In this document: positions 34,809-46,969 of the stretch, piece by piece
Position numbering within the stretch: the first letter of the stretch is position 1
Layout: each line of letters starts with the position of its first letter
Notes under the pieces: model-generated
What the model was told of the DNA's origin: nothing
The model's input: only the letters and a program-made list of their open reading frames with translations
Database searches by the model: none
DNA from: Chiridota heheva
Taxonomy: Eukaryota; Echinodermata; Holothuroidea; Apodida; Chiridotidae
Assembly (NCBI GenBank): GCA_020152595.1
Contig: JAIGNY010001459.1
Location: 1,452,501-1,516,500 of the forward strand
Length of the DNA: 64,000 nucleotides
Direction of reading: 5' to 3'
Translations under genes and position numbers: made by a program

Positions 34809-34912
34809 GGGATGCTAAGTGGAACCTAATGTGAGATGCCATTTTTATACTTGGCCAGGTCATATGATATGGTTTTCAATTTGCCTGTGCATGCAAACCA
34901 TGACAGTATTTA

Positions 34913-35760
34913 CCATTCTAGTTCTAAACAACCCCATGCAAGGTACATATGTATATATAAGTAGTGCCACTAGAACATTTTCAACAAAATTATGGATCAA
35001 TGAAACACTCAATTGGAAAAATGAAAACACATACACATAAAAAGGAAAAGTTTTCACAATTCCACTCAGATTGCTTATGTAAGTGCTCAAGCTAAGACCT
35101 AAACTAGTAGATAATCTGCAGTTTAGATATCTTGGTCTTGAAGTATTTCCTCATTGTCTAATGCAGTATTTCAAGACAATTTTTAAAATACTACATACCA
35201 ACACAGCAACACACTAGGTTGATATTGAAAATAACCTGATTATTGATTTTATCCTGTAAACATAGAACCTAGATCCATGGTTGATTTGTATTTAGGGACA
35301 CACTATTCTCATTTTCACAACAGACCTTGCTTACACTTCAACCTAAACATTTATAAAAATAAAAAAATAATAAAAAAATCACTGTTTTTCACTATACAAC
35401 ATTTCAAATATGCTTATGATTAAGTATCATTTGGATTCAACGCTGCACAGATTAAAAAAAAATCAAATTACACATTGACAGCTACGCCCTGGGATAGGTC
35501 AGAGTAAATGAGATGGATGTAAAATCAATCTTATCCTAGCTACCACACTCTAACTAACTCTTGATCACGATAAAAATCCACGTAAAATCTATTACTAATC
35601 TCTGTAATAAGGGCCTTTTTAACTTCAAAACACTGTCACTAATTGCCACCGAGATACATATTTAGTACTAACAGAAAGCTTATTGTGTTGTCTAATGAAT
35701 TATCAATCAATTTTACCTGAATTTGAGGGAAGCTGGTCAGGAGCTTGGCATGAATTAGCC
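34913..35760. other. FIRRM intron 2, nothing recognised
   Basis: AT-rich intron without recognisable elements. Confidence 0.45.
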
Positions 35761-35764
35761 ATTG

Positions 35765-36690
35765 GGTACTGTTCAAATGAGCATGAATGGGGGTTGTGTG
35801 TGCATACTAATTAGCCTATTTGCATAACAATGAAAATATTTTTTAGGTTAAAGTTTCGGTTAACGTTTCCATAATTTACGTTATAAATGATGTACATTCA
35901 TGTACATGTCACTTGGCGTAGGGGTACTGTTCAAGTGAGCATGATTAGGGGTTGTCTTAGCATACTAATTAGCTTATTTGCATAACAATGAAAATATTTG
36001 TATCTATGATATCTCTTAAATTGATAGTGGTTGTGGGGATTTTGTTTGCACAAATGATGATATATGTGAAGAGCATTGTCTACCCTTATGGTGAGGTGAA
36101 GTGTGCATATTATTTTGGTTATTTGCATAACAATAGACTTTCGTATAAAATGTTTAACATGAGCGAAGAGCTTAAGTTATGAATGGTGTACATTCGTGTA
36201 ACTTGGCACTAGGGTAGAGGATATGGGTACTGTTTAAATAAGCATGATTGAGGGGTAATGTGAGTGCATACTAATTAAATATTTGTTTCTATGATGTCTT
36301 AAATGGGAGTGGGATTTTGTTTACACAAATGATTATAATGTGAAGAGCATTGTCTATGGTAAGGTGTAATGTGCATATTAATTACGTTATTTGCATAACA
36401 GACTTTGTACAAAATAATTAACCTGAGATAATAACTTGGTACATTGGTAGAGGCCATTGGTACTGTTCAGTTGAGCATGAGTGGTGGGGTTATGTGTGCA
36501 TACTAATTAGCTTATTTGTGTAGCAATGAAAATATTTGTATCTGTGGTATCTCTTGAAATAAAGTGGGTGTGGTGATTTTGCTTAAACAAAAGATCATAC
36601 AGTATATGTAAAGAGCATTGTTCACACTTAATGGTGAGGTATAGTGTGCATATTAATTAGGTTATTTGCATAAAATTAGACTGCTGCAAA
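35765..36690. repeat. Degenerate long tandem repeat, four partial copies
   Basis: GGTACTGTTCAAGTGAGCATG starts at about 35766, 35924, 36226 and 36457. Each is followed by GCATACTAATTAG, TTTGCATAACAATGAAAATA and a later AAGAGCATTGTCTA block. Spacing is irregular (about 160-300 bp) because copies have lost segments. Confidence 0.8.
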
Positions 36691-36919
36691 ATGTTTGACC
36701 CAAGATCAAAAATATATGGCAGGAGAGACTTACTAACTACATTTCTAGTTTTGTTATGATATATGAATATGAATCAAATTTTTGTCTTGCCATGAATAAA
36801 GAACCAAATTTCCTTGCTTCTAAACAACTTTAAATTGGGGGTTTAGGAAATATAAACAATAAGTGGAATGTGGAGTAGATGATAAGATGATGATAAAGTA
36901 GCTGAAGGAATTAGGATGA

Positions 36920-37350
36920 TGGTGGGATTTCATGTGGGACAGGGTGAAATTGTATGTAGGGCTGGGTCGGATGGGATGTGGGTCAGAATGCATTGCCATG
37001 TTGGACAGGGTGGGGTGGAATGTAGAACGGTGGATCAACATGTAGAACAGGGTGGGTTGGCATGTGGAACAGGGTGGGTTGGGTAGAACAGGGTGGGTTG
37101 GCATGTGGAACAGGGTGGGTTGGCATGTGGAACAGGGTGGGTTGGCATGTGGAACAGGGTGGGCTGAGATGTAGAACAGGGTGGGTTGACATGTGGAACA
37201 GGGTGGGGTGGGATGTACAACAGGGTGGCTTGGCATGTGGAACAGGGTGGGGTGGGATGTAGAAGAGGGTGGGTTGGCATGTTGAACAGGGTGGGTTGGC
37301 ATGTAGAACAGGGTGGGTTGGCATGTGGAACAGGGTGGAATGGCATGTGG
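36920..37350. repeat. 22-bp minisatellite (ACAGGGTGGGTTGGCATGTGGA), about 18 copies
   Basis: The unit resembles the 24-bp family GGTGGGATGCCATGTGGGAC. Flanking degenerate text such as GGTGGGATTTCATGTGGGAC at 36930 links them. No head or tail modules of the composite element were found here. Confidence 0.9.
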
Positions 37351-37499
37351 TGGGGTGTCATCTGGATTTCAGTTATGATGGCATGTGGGTCATGCAAGTG
37401 GTGGAATGACATACAGTATATATCTGGTTTCAGGTGTGATTGCATGGAGTATAGGCATGGGATGACATTTGGGACAGATTAGAATGTGGGACAGTATGG

Positions 37500-38132
37500 A
37501 ATATACATTATTAGCGGTGAGGGGATTTGTATCGTTTCCAATGTCTAGTTTGTCATATGTTAAGCAATATTGTTTTGCATAATTTTGGTTTAATGTTATT
37601 GTACATTATTCATGCTGCTTGACTTTGCCTGTGACACACATATTTTCTTAAATTGGAAGCTGTATTACAATCCAGGATATAGTTCTGGGAATGTGTAGGT
37701 GCTGGGGAGGGTACAGCTTGGAAAGGCTTAGTGACATTCTTTCTTTGACATTGGCAAGTCAGGGCCTCTCCTTTCTTTGTTGTTCAATTAATAGAACTAA
37801 TAGAGGTGTTATAGTCATAAAGACTGCTAGCCTTTACATGTTTTCTGAGTTACTGCACGGGCGAAGAAAGCTTGAGCTTTTTTGTCATCTAAAATATCTG
37901 GTAATACTTAAAGATATTTTTAAGCTTGTAGTAAAATGTGAAAATTAACAAAGCAAATGAAAATGTTAGTGCATCTTTCAAAGCTCAAGTAATTTGAAAT
38001 CATCTACCCTACTACCCTATACACTTCCCTCAATTACCCCATTCTCTACACTAGCTTTGAATAGTCAAGCATACACCCTTCCGACAGTTCTTGTATTCTT
38101 GTTGATAAAATTGTATCTTATTTTTACTTTAG
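37500..38132. other. FIRRM intron 2, nothing recognised
   Basis: Unique-looking sequence up to the acceptor of exon 3. An 85-codon ORF at 37691-37948 has no recognised domain. Confidence 0.45.
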
Positions 38133-38237
38133 ACATCAAAACTTTTTGAAGATGCTGTTAACATTATCACCAAAGAGATTGCAAAAGAGGAGACAAGCAA
38201 CAAAGAGCGCTACACAGAGATTGAGGGACATTTACAG
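38133..38237 (+). CDS. FIRRM: FIRRM coding exon 3
   Basis: A 105-nt exon with acceptor ACTTTAG and donor ACAG|GTATAT. It encodes TSKLFEDAVNIITKEIAKEE and ends TEIEGHLQ. It follows the SSVLPS end of exon 2 exactly as VLPKTVKLFDD does in the human protein. Confidence 0.88.
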
Positions 38238-38467
38238 GTATATTTCTTGCAAATTATTGTATGTAAAAAAGATCCATTACGTCTACAGACAAGTGTCATA
38301 TTGAGCGTTAAATGCTTCAGACTCTATCAGCCTTTTATGTAACCCGACCCTCCAGGGCAGATGGATCATGCAATTGGATGCCACAAGGCTTGCGCGATAT
38401 TGTAAATCGACTATGCAATATAACTAGTCTCCTTTTGAGAGTCCAGAACTTCAACTGGAAGACCACC

Positions 38468-39065
38468 TCACAAAAAAATCATCTCACAGATCTTACAACT
38501 GTGGTGACGAAGAGAGCATGCATTGCCAGACGCAGCCATATATGTATATTTGGGTGATAAGATAAAAATCATCTCACCGATTAAAACTGGTGAGAAAGAG
38601 GGCATGCATTGCCTGACAACCATATATGTATATGTGGGTGATGAGATCAAAATCATCTCCCCGTTTTTACAACTGGTGAGGAAGAGAGCATGCATTGCCA
38701 GACACACCCATATATGTATATGTTGGTGATGAGGTAAAAATCATCTCACCAATTTTACAACTGTGGTGAGGAAGAGGGCATGCATTGCCGGACACAACCA
38801 TATATGTATATGTGGGTGATGAGATAAAAATCATCTCACCAATTTTACAACTGGTGAGGAAGAGAGCATGCATTGCGGCCACAGCCACATATGTATATGT
38901 GGGTGATAAGATAAAAGTTATCTCACCGATTTTACAACTGCGGTGAGGAAGAGAGCATGCATTGCCAGACAGCCATATATGTATATGTGGGTGATGAGAT
39001 AAAAATTATCTTGCCGATTTTACAACTGTGGTGAGGAAGAAGAAAGCATGCATTGCCGGACACAG
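38468..39065. repeat. 88-bp tandem repeat, about 6.5 copies, in FIRRM intron 3
   Basis: The unit contains GTGAGGAAGAGAGCATGCAT, CATATATGTATATGTGGGTG, ATGAGATAAAAATCATCTCA and TTTTACAACT. Period read from GGTGAGG at 38942 and 39030. The GATGAGAT/ATCATCTC part is an imperfect palindrome. Confidence 0.93.
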
Positions 39066-39327
39066 CCAAAGAGCAGAGAAAAAATTGTGTCTGGTCTACT
39101 ACTTTGGTGTCTTCCCACCACACTAAGAGGTAGAAGACCTATGACTTTACTAGATGTGATTGCTAAAGATACTGTACTCCAACAGTGGTACCTGACACAT
39201 TGTTGTCAAATGCAATATCATAATTTCAAGGTCTGTAGATGTAATTTTATCAACAGGATTTTTGGTACATTTGACTATTTTATATAAATCTTAATGATTT
39301 AAACTTTCATGATATATTTATCCATAG

Positions 39328-39470
39328 ATTATGATTGACCTACTAAACCAGCTAGAGTTATGTATTCACCATGTGATCAACTCATGTGGGGCAGTATTTC
39401 GCTTATGCAGATTGCTTCCATTCCCACCAACATGCTGCTAATTATAAAGTGTGCGTTTAACCACTGTAAG
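39328..39470 (+). CDS. FIRRM: FIRRM coding exon 4 with an apparent 1-nt frameshift
   Basis: The exon starts after CCATAG with IMIDLLNQLELCIHHVINSC in the frame set by exon 3. The conserved remainder (SISLMQIASIPTNMLLIIKC, then AFNHCK) is in another frame. The switch is near 39387-39394 at TGTGGGGCAG. The exon is 143 nt, one short of 48 codons, while donor and next exon fit the second frame. Without correction translation stops at TGC TGC TAA. Most likely an assembly or sequencing error in the G run; a real null allele is possible. Confidence 0.8.
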
Positions 39471-39489
39471 GTAAGTGTACTTGTTCTTC

Positions 39490-39640
39490 CTTTCCATGTG
39501 TGTTGATGAATGATATTAATGATTAGCTATATATATATATAATGTGTGTGTTGATGAATGATATTAATGATTAGCTTATATATATATAATATGTGTGTTG
39601 ATGAATAATATTAATGATCAGCTTATGTATATATAATGGG
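39490..39640. repeat. About 50-bp repeat, three copies
   Basis: TGTGTGTTGATGAATGATATTAATGATTAGC followed by a TATATA tract, three times, right after the exon 4 donor. Confidence 0.85.
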
Positions 39641-40545
39641 CTTTTTGCCAGGCTTTAAAGCGTTATGAGAAGTTTACAAGCAAGAACAAATCAAAGCTTA
39701 TATTTACAATTGGCTTTTTGTATATATAATGCATTTGTTGATGAAAGAACAAATACAAATATGTATTTTAATGGGCTTTTGCCAAGGCTTTAAAGCATTT
39801 ATTACAAGCAAAACAGATCAAAGCTTATATTAACAATTGGCTTTTTGCCAAGGCTTCAAAGCAGTTGCTTACAAGCAAGAACAGATCAAATCTTATATTT
39901 ACAATTGGCTTTTTGCCAAGGCTTCAAAGTGTTGCTTACAAGCAAGAACAGATCAAAGCTTATATTTACATGTGGCTTTTTGCCAAGGCTTCAAAGCTTT
40001 GCTTACAAGCAAGAACACATCAAAGCTTATATTTACAATTGGCTTTTTGCCAAGGCTTCAAAGCATTTGTTTACAAGCAAGAACAAATACAAATCTTATA
40101 TTTTTAATGGGCTTTTTGCCAAGCTTTAAAGCATTGCTTACAAGCAAGAACAGAACAAAGCTTATATTTACAATTGGCTTTTTGTCAAGGCTTCAAAGCT
40201 TTGCTTACAAGCCAGAACAGATCAAAGCTTATATTTACAATTGGCTTTTTGCCAAGGCTTCAAAGCATTGCTTACAAGCAAGAACAAATTGAAGCTTATA
40301 TTTATAATGGGCTTCTTGCCAAGGTTTCGAAGTGTTTGTTTACAAGCAAAAACAAATTAAAGCTTATATTTATAATGAGCTTTTTGCCAAAGCCCATCAA
40401 AGCGTTTGTTTACAAGCAAAAACGAATCAAAGCTTATATTAATAATGGGCTTTTTGCGAAAGCTTTAAAGCATTTGTTTACAAGCAAGAACAAATCAAAA
40501 CTTATATTTATAATGGGTTTTTTGCGAAAGCTTCAAATCCAATGA
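39640..40545. repeat. 67/68-bp minisatellite, about 13 copies, in FIRRM intron 4
   Basis: The unit contains GGCTTTTTGCCAAGGCTTCA, GCTTACAAGCAAGAACAGAT and AAAGCTTATATTTACAATT. Starts at 39839, 39907 and 39974. It yields open frames with FCQGFKA and FAKASK peptides, which are by-products. Confidence 0.95.
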
Positions 40546-41425
40546 TATAATGGGTCTTCAGGAGGACATTTAATAGAACAGCTGTTGCGAATGAAAGAGG
40601 GTAGTAGATTTATTTATTGAGAAGGTAAAGCCCCTTCACCATAGAACCTTTAGTTAAAGGAATAGTTTAGTATTCAATCAAATCCACATCTTATTTGAAA
40701 TAGAATTTCAAAAGAAATGAAATAGGATTTTAAAAGGAAATTGGTAAACAAACATTTAAAAATCATGTTTGTTAAGGAGATATAAAGTTTAAAGTTGTGG
40801 CTGTTGAAAATGACTGGTGTAATAAGTATACTGTGTAAGGTTGGTGCTGTCATCCGCACATTCTAACAATTGTTTTTTTTCTTCATTTTGATGGTCTTAT
40901 TACCAGTTTATGAGTCATATATTTTATAAAAAGTAACAGAAAAAAAACACATAGATAAAATGGTATGGTATATATAAACAAATTAAAAAAGAAATACAAA
41001 TGGCTCGTTCGAAAGTATAGTTGCATAAATAAATACACTGATGATAGAAATGGAACTTCAAATGTATAAACTGTTGTTAAATTAACAATTTTTATTGTAT
41101 TTAAAAGAAAATTCATTTGACTTTTTTACTATTTAAATTATTTTTCCTTGAACTTTGTTCAGGTGGTAAATTATAATTATCCTTGCAAGATTCTATTTTA
41201 CTACTTTCCTGATATCCAATGGTTTTTAAGCCACCAAATTGCAGGAACAAGTTTGATAGAATACATAAAGACTTTGGGGAATCTGAGGCTGTGATGTCAC
41301 AACTAGTCTGATTTTAATTGTTTCTAAACAAATGATACCAAACTTTAAAGTTAAATATCTTCTTAACGGAATAAGATTTTTGAATGCTTTTTTTCACTAT
41401 TTTGTTTCTTTTGAAGTCATCTTTC
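40546..41425. other. FIRRM intron 4, nothing recognised
   Basis: AT-rich intron before the LINE fragment. Confidence 0.45.
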
Positions 41426-41429
41426 ATAT

Positions 41430-42775
41430 CAGATGGACTTGCTTAGCCTCTCCTATGCTTTTAGAGTCCTCACCAACACCCAGAACCCTGTTTACAACCT
41501 CATTAGGTACCCCAATTTCTCCTCCCTCTTTGATAGGACTAAAACCCTATCGCCTCCCTTCAGCTTACGCATTAAATCAGACCTCTTTCAACTTGGCATC
41601 AACCCCGCCACTCGGCACCTATTCCTGGCCCACTTTTCCGCCTTTGGGCCACCCCCTTCCTTCTGTCTACCTAGACCTCTCCACTTATAACAAAACTCAA
41701 ACTCACCCTAATCTCTTCATCAATCTCCACAACCAAATCAAAGACCAACTCTCAAATTACACCTCCATCTATACTGATGGCTCCAAGGAAGGCAACAAGA
41801 CAGCTGCTGCTGCCATCATCCAAGACATCACCCTCAGTAGCAGACTTCCTGACCACTCATCCATCTTTTCAGCCGAGGCTAAGGCCATTCTCCTCGCCCT
41901 CAACTTTATTGAGTACTCTCCTCTTAGTCACTTTGCCATTTTCTCTGACTCAAAGGCTGTTCTTACTTCATTACTCAATCTTAAATGGGATAACCTCACC
42001 TGCCACCTCCTCCTCCGAAACTCTTTTCTCCCACCCTCTGCAGGAAAAGTGTTCTTTTCTTCTGGATACCCAGCCATGTTGGCATCCCTGGCAATGACAG
42101 GGCTGATACAGCCGCTAAGCTTGCCCTTAACCTCCTCCCTTCCCCTTTTCACAAAACCCTCTCTGACATCAAACCGCTTTATCGCTTCTCTTGTTCTTGA
42201 CCGCTGGCAAACCTTATGGAACTTCCAAATTGATAACAAACTCCATGTTATCCAGCCCACAATCCCGATCAAATCCACCATCAACAACCTTTCTCAGATC
42301 GACAACGTTCATATTACCCGTCTTAGAATTGGTCACACCCACCTCACTCACTCCCACCTCCTTATTGGTTCCCCCAACCCCTCTGTAACAATTGCCACTG
42401 CATCCTCACAATCCAACACGTTCTCCTTGCTTGCCCCTGTACAACCTTCCCAGAGCTTCTCTCGCTCCCCACAACTCAATTGCTGAGTTCTTCCAAAAAA
42501 ATCCTCCAGATAAAATAGTCTCCTTCCTTCAGCATGCATCCCTCTACAACCATATTTAATTCTCCTCTTCCACCCCCTCTCTACTTTGTTTTTAGTTTTA
42601 CCCATGCACCTCCTCTCTCGATCACAGCTTTCTGGCTTTTGTTCTTGAATTTCTCTCATTCTTCCCCTGGTCTCTTTCCTTACTACCTCTAAAATGATCT
42701 GACCTCTCAGGCACAATTTGACCTTCGTTGTCGTGGTGCCGTTAAGACCTCATCAAACAAACAAACAAACATTGA
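41430..42775 (+). mobile_element. I-like LINE, 5'-truncated copy 2 (RNase H and 3' end)
   Basis: Closely follows 24605-25960: LSYAFRVLTNTQNPVYNLIR, YTDGSKEGNKTAAAAIIQDI, FSAEAKAILLALN and FSDSKAVLTSLLNLKWDN. The RNase H frame is open for over 200 codons. The end is the same CGTTGTCGTGGTGCCGTTAA tail with (CAAA)n. Truncated and inactive. Confidence 0.92.
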
Positions 42776-43178
42776 CCCCTGAATTAATACTTTAAGTAAA
42801 ACAGCCAGAAGATACTCTGGAGACTGGAGAGGAATAGTTGATCTTGTGATATTGAAATTAACAGGTTATGTTGGGAACATCTGTAATGTATAAAATATAG
42901 ATTTTTGAGGAGGAGATTGTGGGGGAGGGGAAGGGAGGGGGGGTTAATACTAAACAAGCCCTGAAATCTTGCTGCCTAGAGGTTCTTGGACCTTGGGGTT
43001 CAAGTTCAACAATTGGTCAGTTAGTACAGAATGATTTTGAAAATACTGATGGCACAATTATATAAATATTAACAATTATATTTTATTAACCAGAATCAGA
43101 GAACCAAAGTTGGTTTAATTTTAGGAAAGTATGTGTAAGAAAAAGGAGTTTCAGCTTTGATATTTGTATTTGTTTCAG
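42776..43178. other. FIRRM intron 4, nothing recognised
   Basis: Includes a G-rich patch at 42905-42945 (GGGGGAGGGGAAGGGAGGGG). Otherwise unremarkable. Confidence 0.4.
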
Positions 43179-43332
43179 GACAGTAACGGAATATATGGTA
43201 ATGTCTTTGCATCAGTCTCTGATTTGTTGGCCAACTTATTCAAGCGAGCCTATGCGCTGCAAAAAGCGCTCATGACTTTACTAGAAGCGGTTGAAGTTGA
43301 AGGACGAGACTGCACAGATCTTACCGTTGAAG
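43179..43332 (+). CDS. FIRRM: FIRRM coding exon 5
   Basis: Acceptor TGTTTCAG, donor GAAG|GTAAAA, phase 1. It encodes DSNGIYGNVFASVSDLLANL then FKRAYALQKALMTLLEAVEV, one of the clearest matches to the human protein (SDLLQALFKEAYSLQKQLMELL). The ORF runs on into the intron, but that part has no family resemblance. Confidence 0.9.
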
Positions 43333-43584
43333 GTAAAAGTTTTAAACATTGTATATGCACTCATACATATTTTAGGCTAGAAAATTTGGAAACAAGGGTT
43401 CAATGGCTTCAATCAGTTTTAAAGGAGCTGGCAGTTGAAAGTTTTTTCTTTAGTCCCAAGAATATAATCGAACACCATTTTCGTGCAAATGATGACTTTG
43501 ATGCGAATGTTTCAAATTAATCATACCGTATTAAATGTAATAAGCGGCCGGGATGATGGAGTTACCTATGGTATGCGTCAGCTA

Positions 43585-45303
43585 TTGTGAATACCAAAGA
43601 ACCTTACTTTAATCAAAAACAATATATACAAGGTAAGTCTATACAATATGGGTGAATACCAAAGAACTATACTAAAACAATATATACAAGGTAAGTCCAT
43701 TACAATAGCGGGTGAATACAAAGAACTTTACTAAAACAATATATACAAGGTAAGTCCATTACAATAGCGGGTGAATACCAAAGAACTATACCAAAACAAT
43801 ATATACAAGGTAAGTCCATTACAATAGCGGGTGAATACAAAGAACCTTACTAAAACAATATATACAAGGTAAGTCCATTACAATAGCGGGTGAATACCAA
43901 AGAACTATACTAAAACAATATATACAAGGTAAGTCCATTACAATAGCGGGTAAATACAAAGAACTTTACTAAAACAATATATACAAGGTAAGTCCGTTAC
44001 AATAGCGGGTGAATACCAAAGAACTTTACTAAAACAATATATACAAGGTAAGTCTATTACAATAGCGGGTGAATACCAAAGAACTATACTAAAACAATAT
44101 ATACAAGGTAACTCCATTACAATAGCGGGTGAATACAAAGAACCTTACTAAAACAATATATACAAGGTAAGTCCATTACAATAGCGGGTGAATACCAAAG
44201 AACTATACTAAAACAATATATACAAGGTAAGTCCATTACAATAGCGGGTAAATACAAAGAACTTTACTAAAACAATATATACAAGGTAAGTCCGTTACAA
44301 TAGCGGGTGAATACCAAAGAACTTTACTAAAACAATATATACAAGGTAAGTCTATTACAATAGCGGTGAATACCAAAGAACTATACTAAAACAATATATA
44401 CAAGGTAACTCCATTACAATAGCGGGTGAATACAAAGAACTTTACTAAAACAATATATACAAGGTAAGTCCATTACAATAGCGGGTGAATACAAAGAACT
44501 TTACTAAAACAATATATACAAGGTAACTCCATTACAATAGCGGGTGAATACCAAAGAACTTTACTAAAACAATATATACAAGGTAAGTCCATTACAATAG
44601 CGGGTGAATACAAAGAACTTTACTAAAACAATATATACAAGGTAACTCCATTACAATAGCGGGTGAATACCAAAGAACTATACTAAAACAATATATACAA
44701 GGTAAGTCCATTACAATAGCGGGTGAATACAAAGAACTATACTAAAACAATATATACAAGGTAACTCCATTACAATAGCGGGTGAATACAAAGAACTTTA
44801 CTAAAACAATATATATAAGGTAAGTCCATTACAATAGCGGGTGAATACCAAAGAACTTTACTAAAACAATATATACAAGGTAAGTCCATTACAATAGCGG
44901 GTGAATACAAAGAACTTTACTAAAACAATATATACAAGGTAAGTCCATTACAATAGCGGGTGAATACCAAAGAACTTTACTAAAACAATATATACAAGGT
45001 AAGTCCATTACAATAGCAGGTGAATACAAAGAACTTTACTAAAACAATATATACAAGGTAGGTCCATTACAATAGCAGGTGAATACAAAAGAACTTTACT
45101 AAAACAATATATACAAGGTAAGTCCATTACAATAGCGGGTAAATACAAAAGAACTTTACTAAAACAATATATACAAGGTAAGTCCTTTTACAATAGTGGG
45201 TGAATACCAAAGAACTTTACTAAAACAACATATACAAGGTAACTCCATTACAATAGCAGGTGAATACAAAAAAAACTTTACTAAAACAATATATACAAGG
45301 TAA
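43585..45303 (+). repeat. 60-bp minisatellite with a consensus splice donor, 29 copies
   Basis: The unit contains GGTGAATACCAAAGAACTTT, ACTAAAACAATATATACAAG and GTAAGTCCATTACAATAGCG. At the ACAAG|GTAAGT position I count about 21 units with GTAAGT, six with GTAACT, and one each with GTAGGT and GTAATA. Located in FIRRM intron 5, sense strand, 250 nt after the real, weaker donor GAAG|GTAAAA. Confidence 0.97.
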
Positions 45304-46168
45304 TATATGCGTAATACTAATGTATGATGATGTATCTTTGCGTAATTATTACGCTCTTGTTCTGCTATTTTCACCTCAAGTGACTAGTTATCTTGGTGTT
45401 AATCCTTGGATTGTCTGTGTGCTTTATCTAATTTGAGCTTTGTTAGAGGGTAGTAGTAAAATCTTCAATATTTGCACTAAACATTTACTAGGTCTATAGT
45501 ATTGTGTCTCCTGTTGTTTTGCATCTCGAGTTTAACATACCGCCCAAAAAGGCATAAAAGATTGTTATCATTTATGTTATGACAGTAAGAAGTTGTCTTA
45601 ATTTCTTTTTTGTTAATGATTATTGATTTATATCTCTCATTTGTTCTATATTTTGTATTTACATTTATGAACAATTGTAATAAAAAATTGTAATCTGTTC
45701 TGTTATTGTTGCTCAAATGAAATGATATCTTGAAATAAAAGAGATGGCAAAAACAAAAATCTGTATTGATTTATTTTATTATTATTAGCTTTGGGGAGTT
45801 TCTTGAGATAAGCACTGTACATGTAGTGAAAGATTTTGGCCACAATGGTTCTGGGTCATTGCTCCCATGTAATTGTGCAATGAATAGTACATTAAATTGA
45901 TGAATAGTACAGTACATTAAATTGCGAAAGAGGGCAGTATATAAAGATGTATTAACTACATGAATATCACTTCTGTCATGATTTTTATGGGAAGATTGTG
46001 GACATCTTTATTCAGAACTGGGAAATTTCATGATTAATTCCAACTTTTATTTAAATGTATAAACCAGAGGAAAAGTATCTGGTGATGAGGCTTTTTATGG
46101 GGGTGTACGAAAGGAACAAACTACCTACTGAAATTAAAATCCTAATGTTTTCTTATAAATTTGTTTAG
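45304..46168. other. FIRRM intron 5, nothing recognised
   Basis: AT-rich intron up to the exon 6 acceptor. Confidence 0.45.
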
Positions 46169-46296
46169 TTTGTCAGGGGTTCCATGCTTTGTGTAACATC
46201 ATAAGCAGCATGGACACCATGCTGATGGCAGCTTCTTGGAAATTTCTCATCAAATTTCTTTCAAGGCACAAGTCTGAAGTGGAAGATGACATTGAG
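46169..46296 (+). CDS. FIRRM: FIRRM coding exon 6
   Basis: Acceptor TTGTTTAG (not the CAG 8 nt downstream, which breaks phase), donor TGAG|GTATGT. It encodes CQGFHALCNIISSMDTMLMA then ASWKFLIKFLSRHKSEVEDD. It matches human CSVISSMDHAFHANTWKFIIK. Confidence 0.9.
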
Positions 46297-46597
46297 GTAT
46301 GTACATCACATCATAAAGTTTATAATGGGCATGGGCCATTAGGATAAACCGTGGGGGTATTGCAATGGGGGAGACAAGTGGGGGTGGGCAGGGGACATAC
46401 TGTAGGTGGGTGTTGATATGTATGGGGGTAGGACATGGTCAAGTGTGGGAGCTTGGGATGAGAAGAGTGGATGAGATAGGAGGATGATATAGAGGAAGAA
46501 TATCATTTTTGTTACAATTGATTTATTCATCACAACTTCAGGCCTTAGTACAACAAACATACATACACATATTGGTCTTTACAATAAGAAGTACAAG

Positions 46598-46831
<234 letters not shown>

Positions 46832-46969
46832 TACAAAACTTGAAGGTGATGAGATTTAGTGTAATCTCTCCTGCAGTTTATATGTTTTCATATACTGAAA
46901 TGACTGAGTTTTATCTCAGCAACTATAAATAATATTTTCATAAAACACCCTGCCATTTCAACAACATAA

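Larger units (their letters stand above)
33020..34912 (-). mobile_element. Composite minisatellite-carrying element, copy 2 (opposite orientation)
   Basis: Read on the minus strand from 34912: the head module (GGTTTGCATGC, CATATGACC, AAATGGCATCTCACA), a 24-bp array (34808-33785), the ACTATCAGTCCCTGATTGAG module, AAAAGGCGGAGTC, a few more array units, CACTCCCTGACTGAGCATAC with AATAAAGGCGGAC, the module rich in TTCCTCAGAAA, and the terminal GGACGGCCGAACAGACGAAA and ATTATGCTTCGCATGC. The order matches 10264-13920. Confidence 0.7.

Noticed and set aside
43585..45303. CRISPR array (regular repeats with apparent spacers)
   Set aside because: Whole units repeat with no unique spacers, in a eukaryotic intron.
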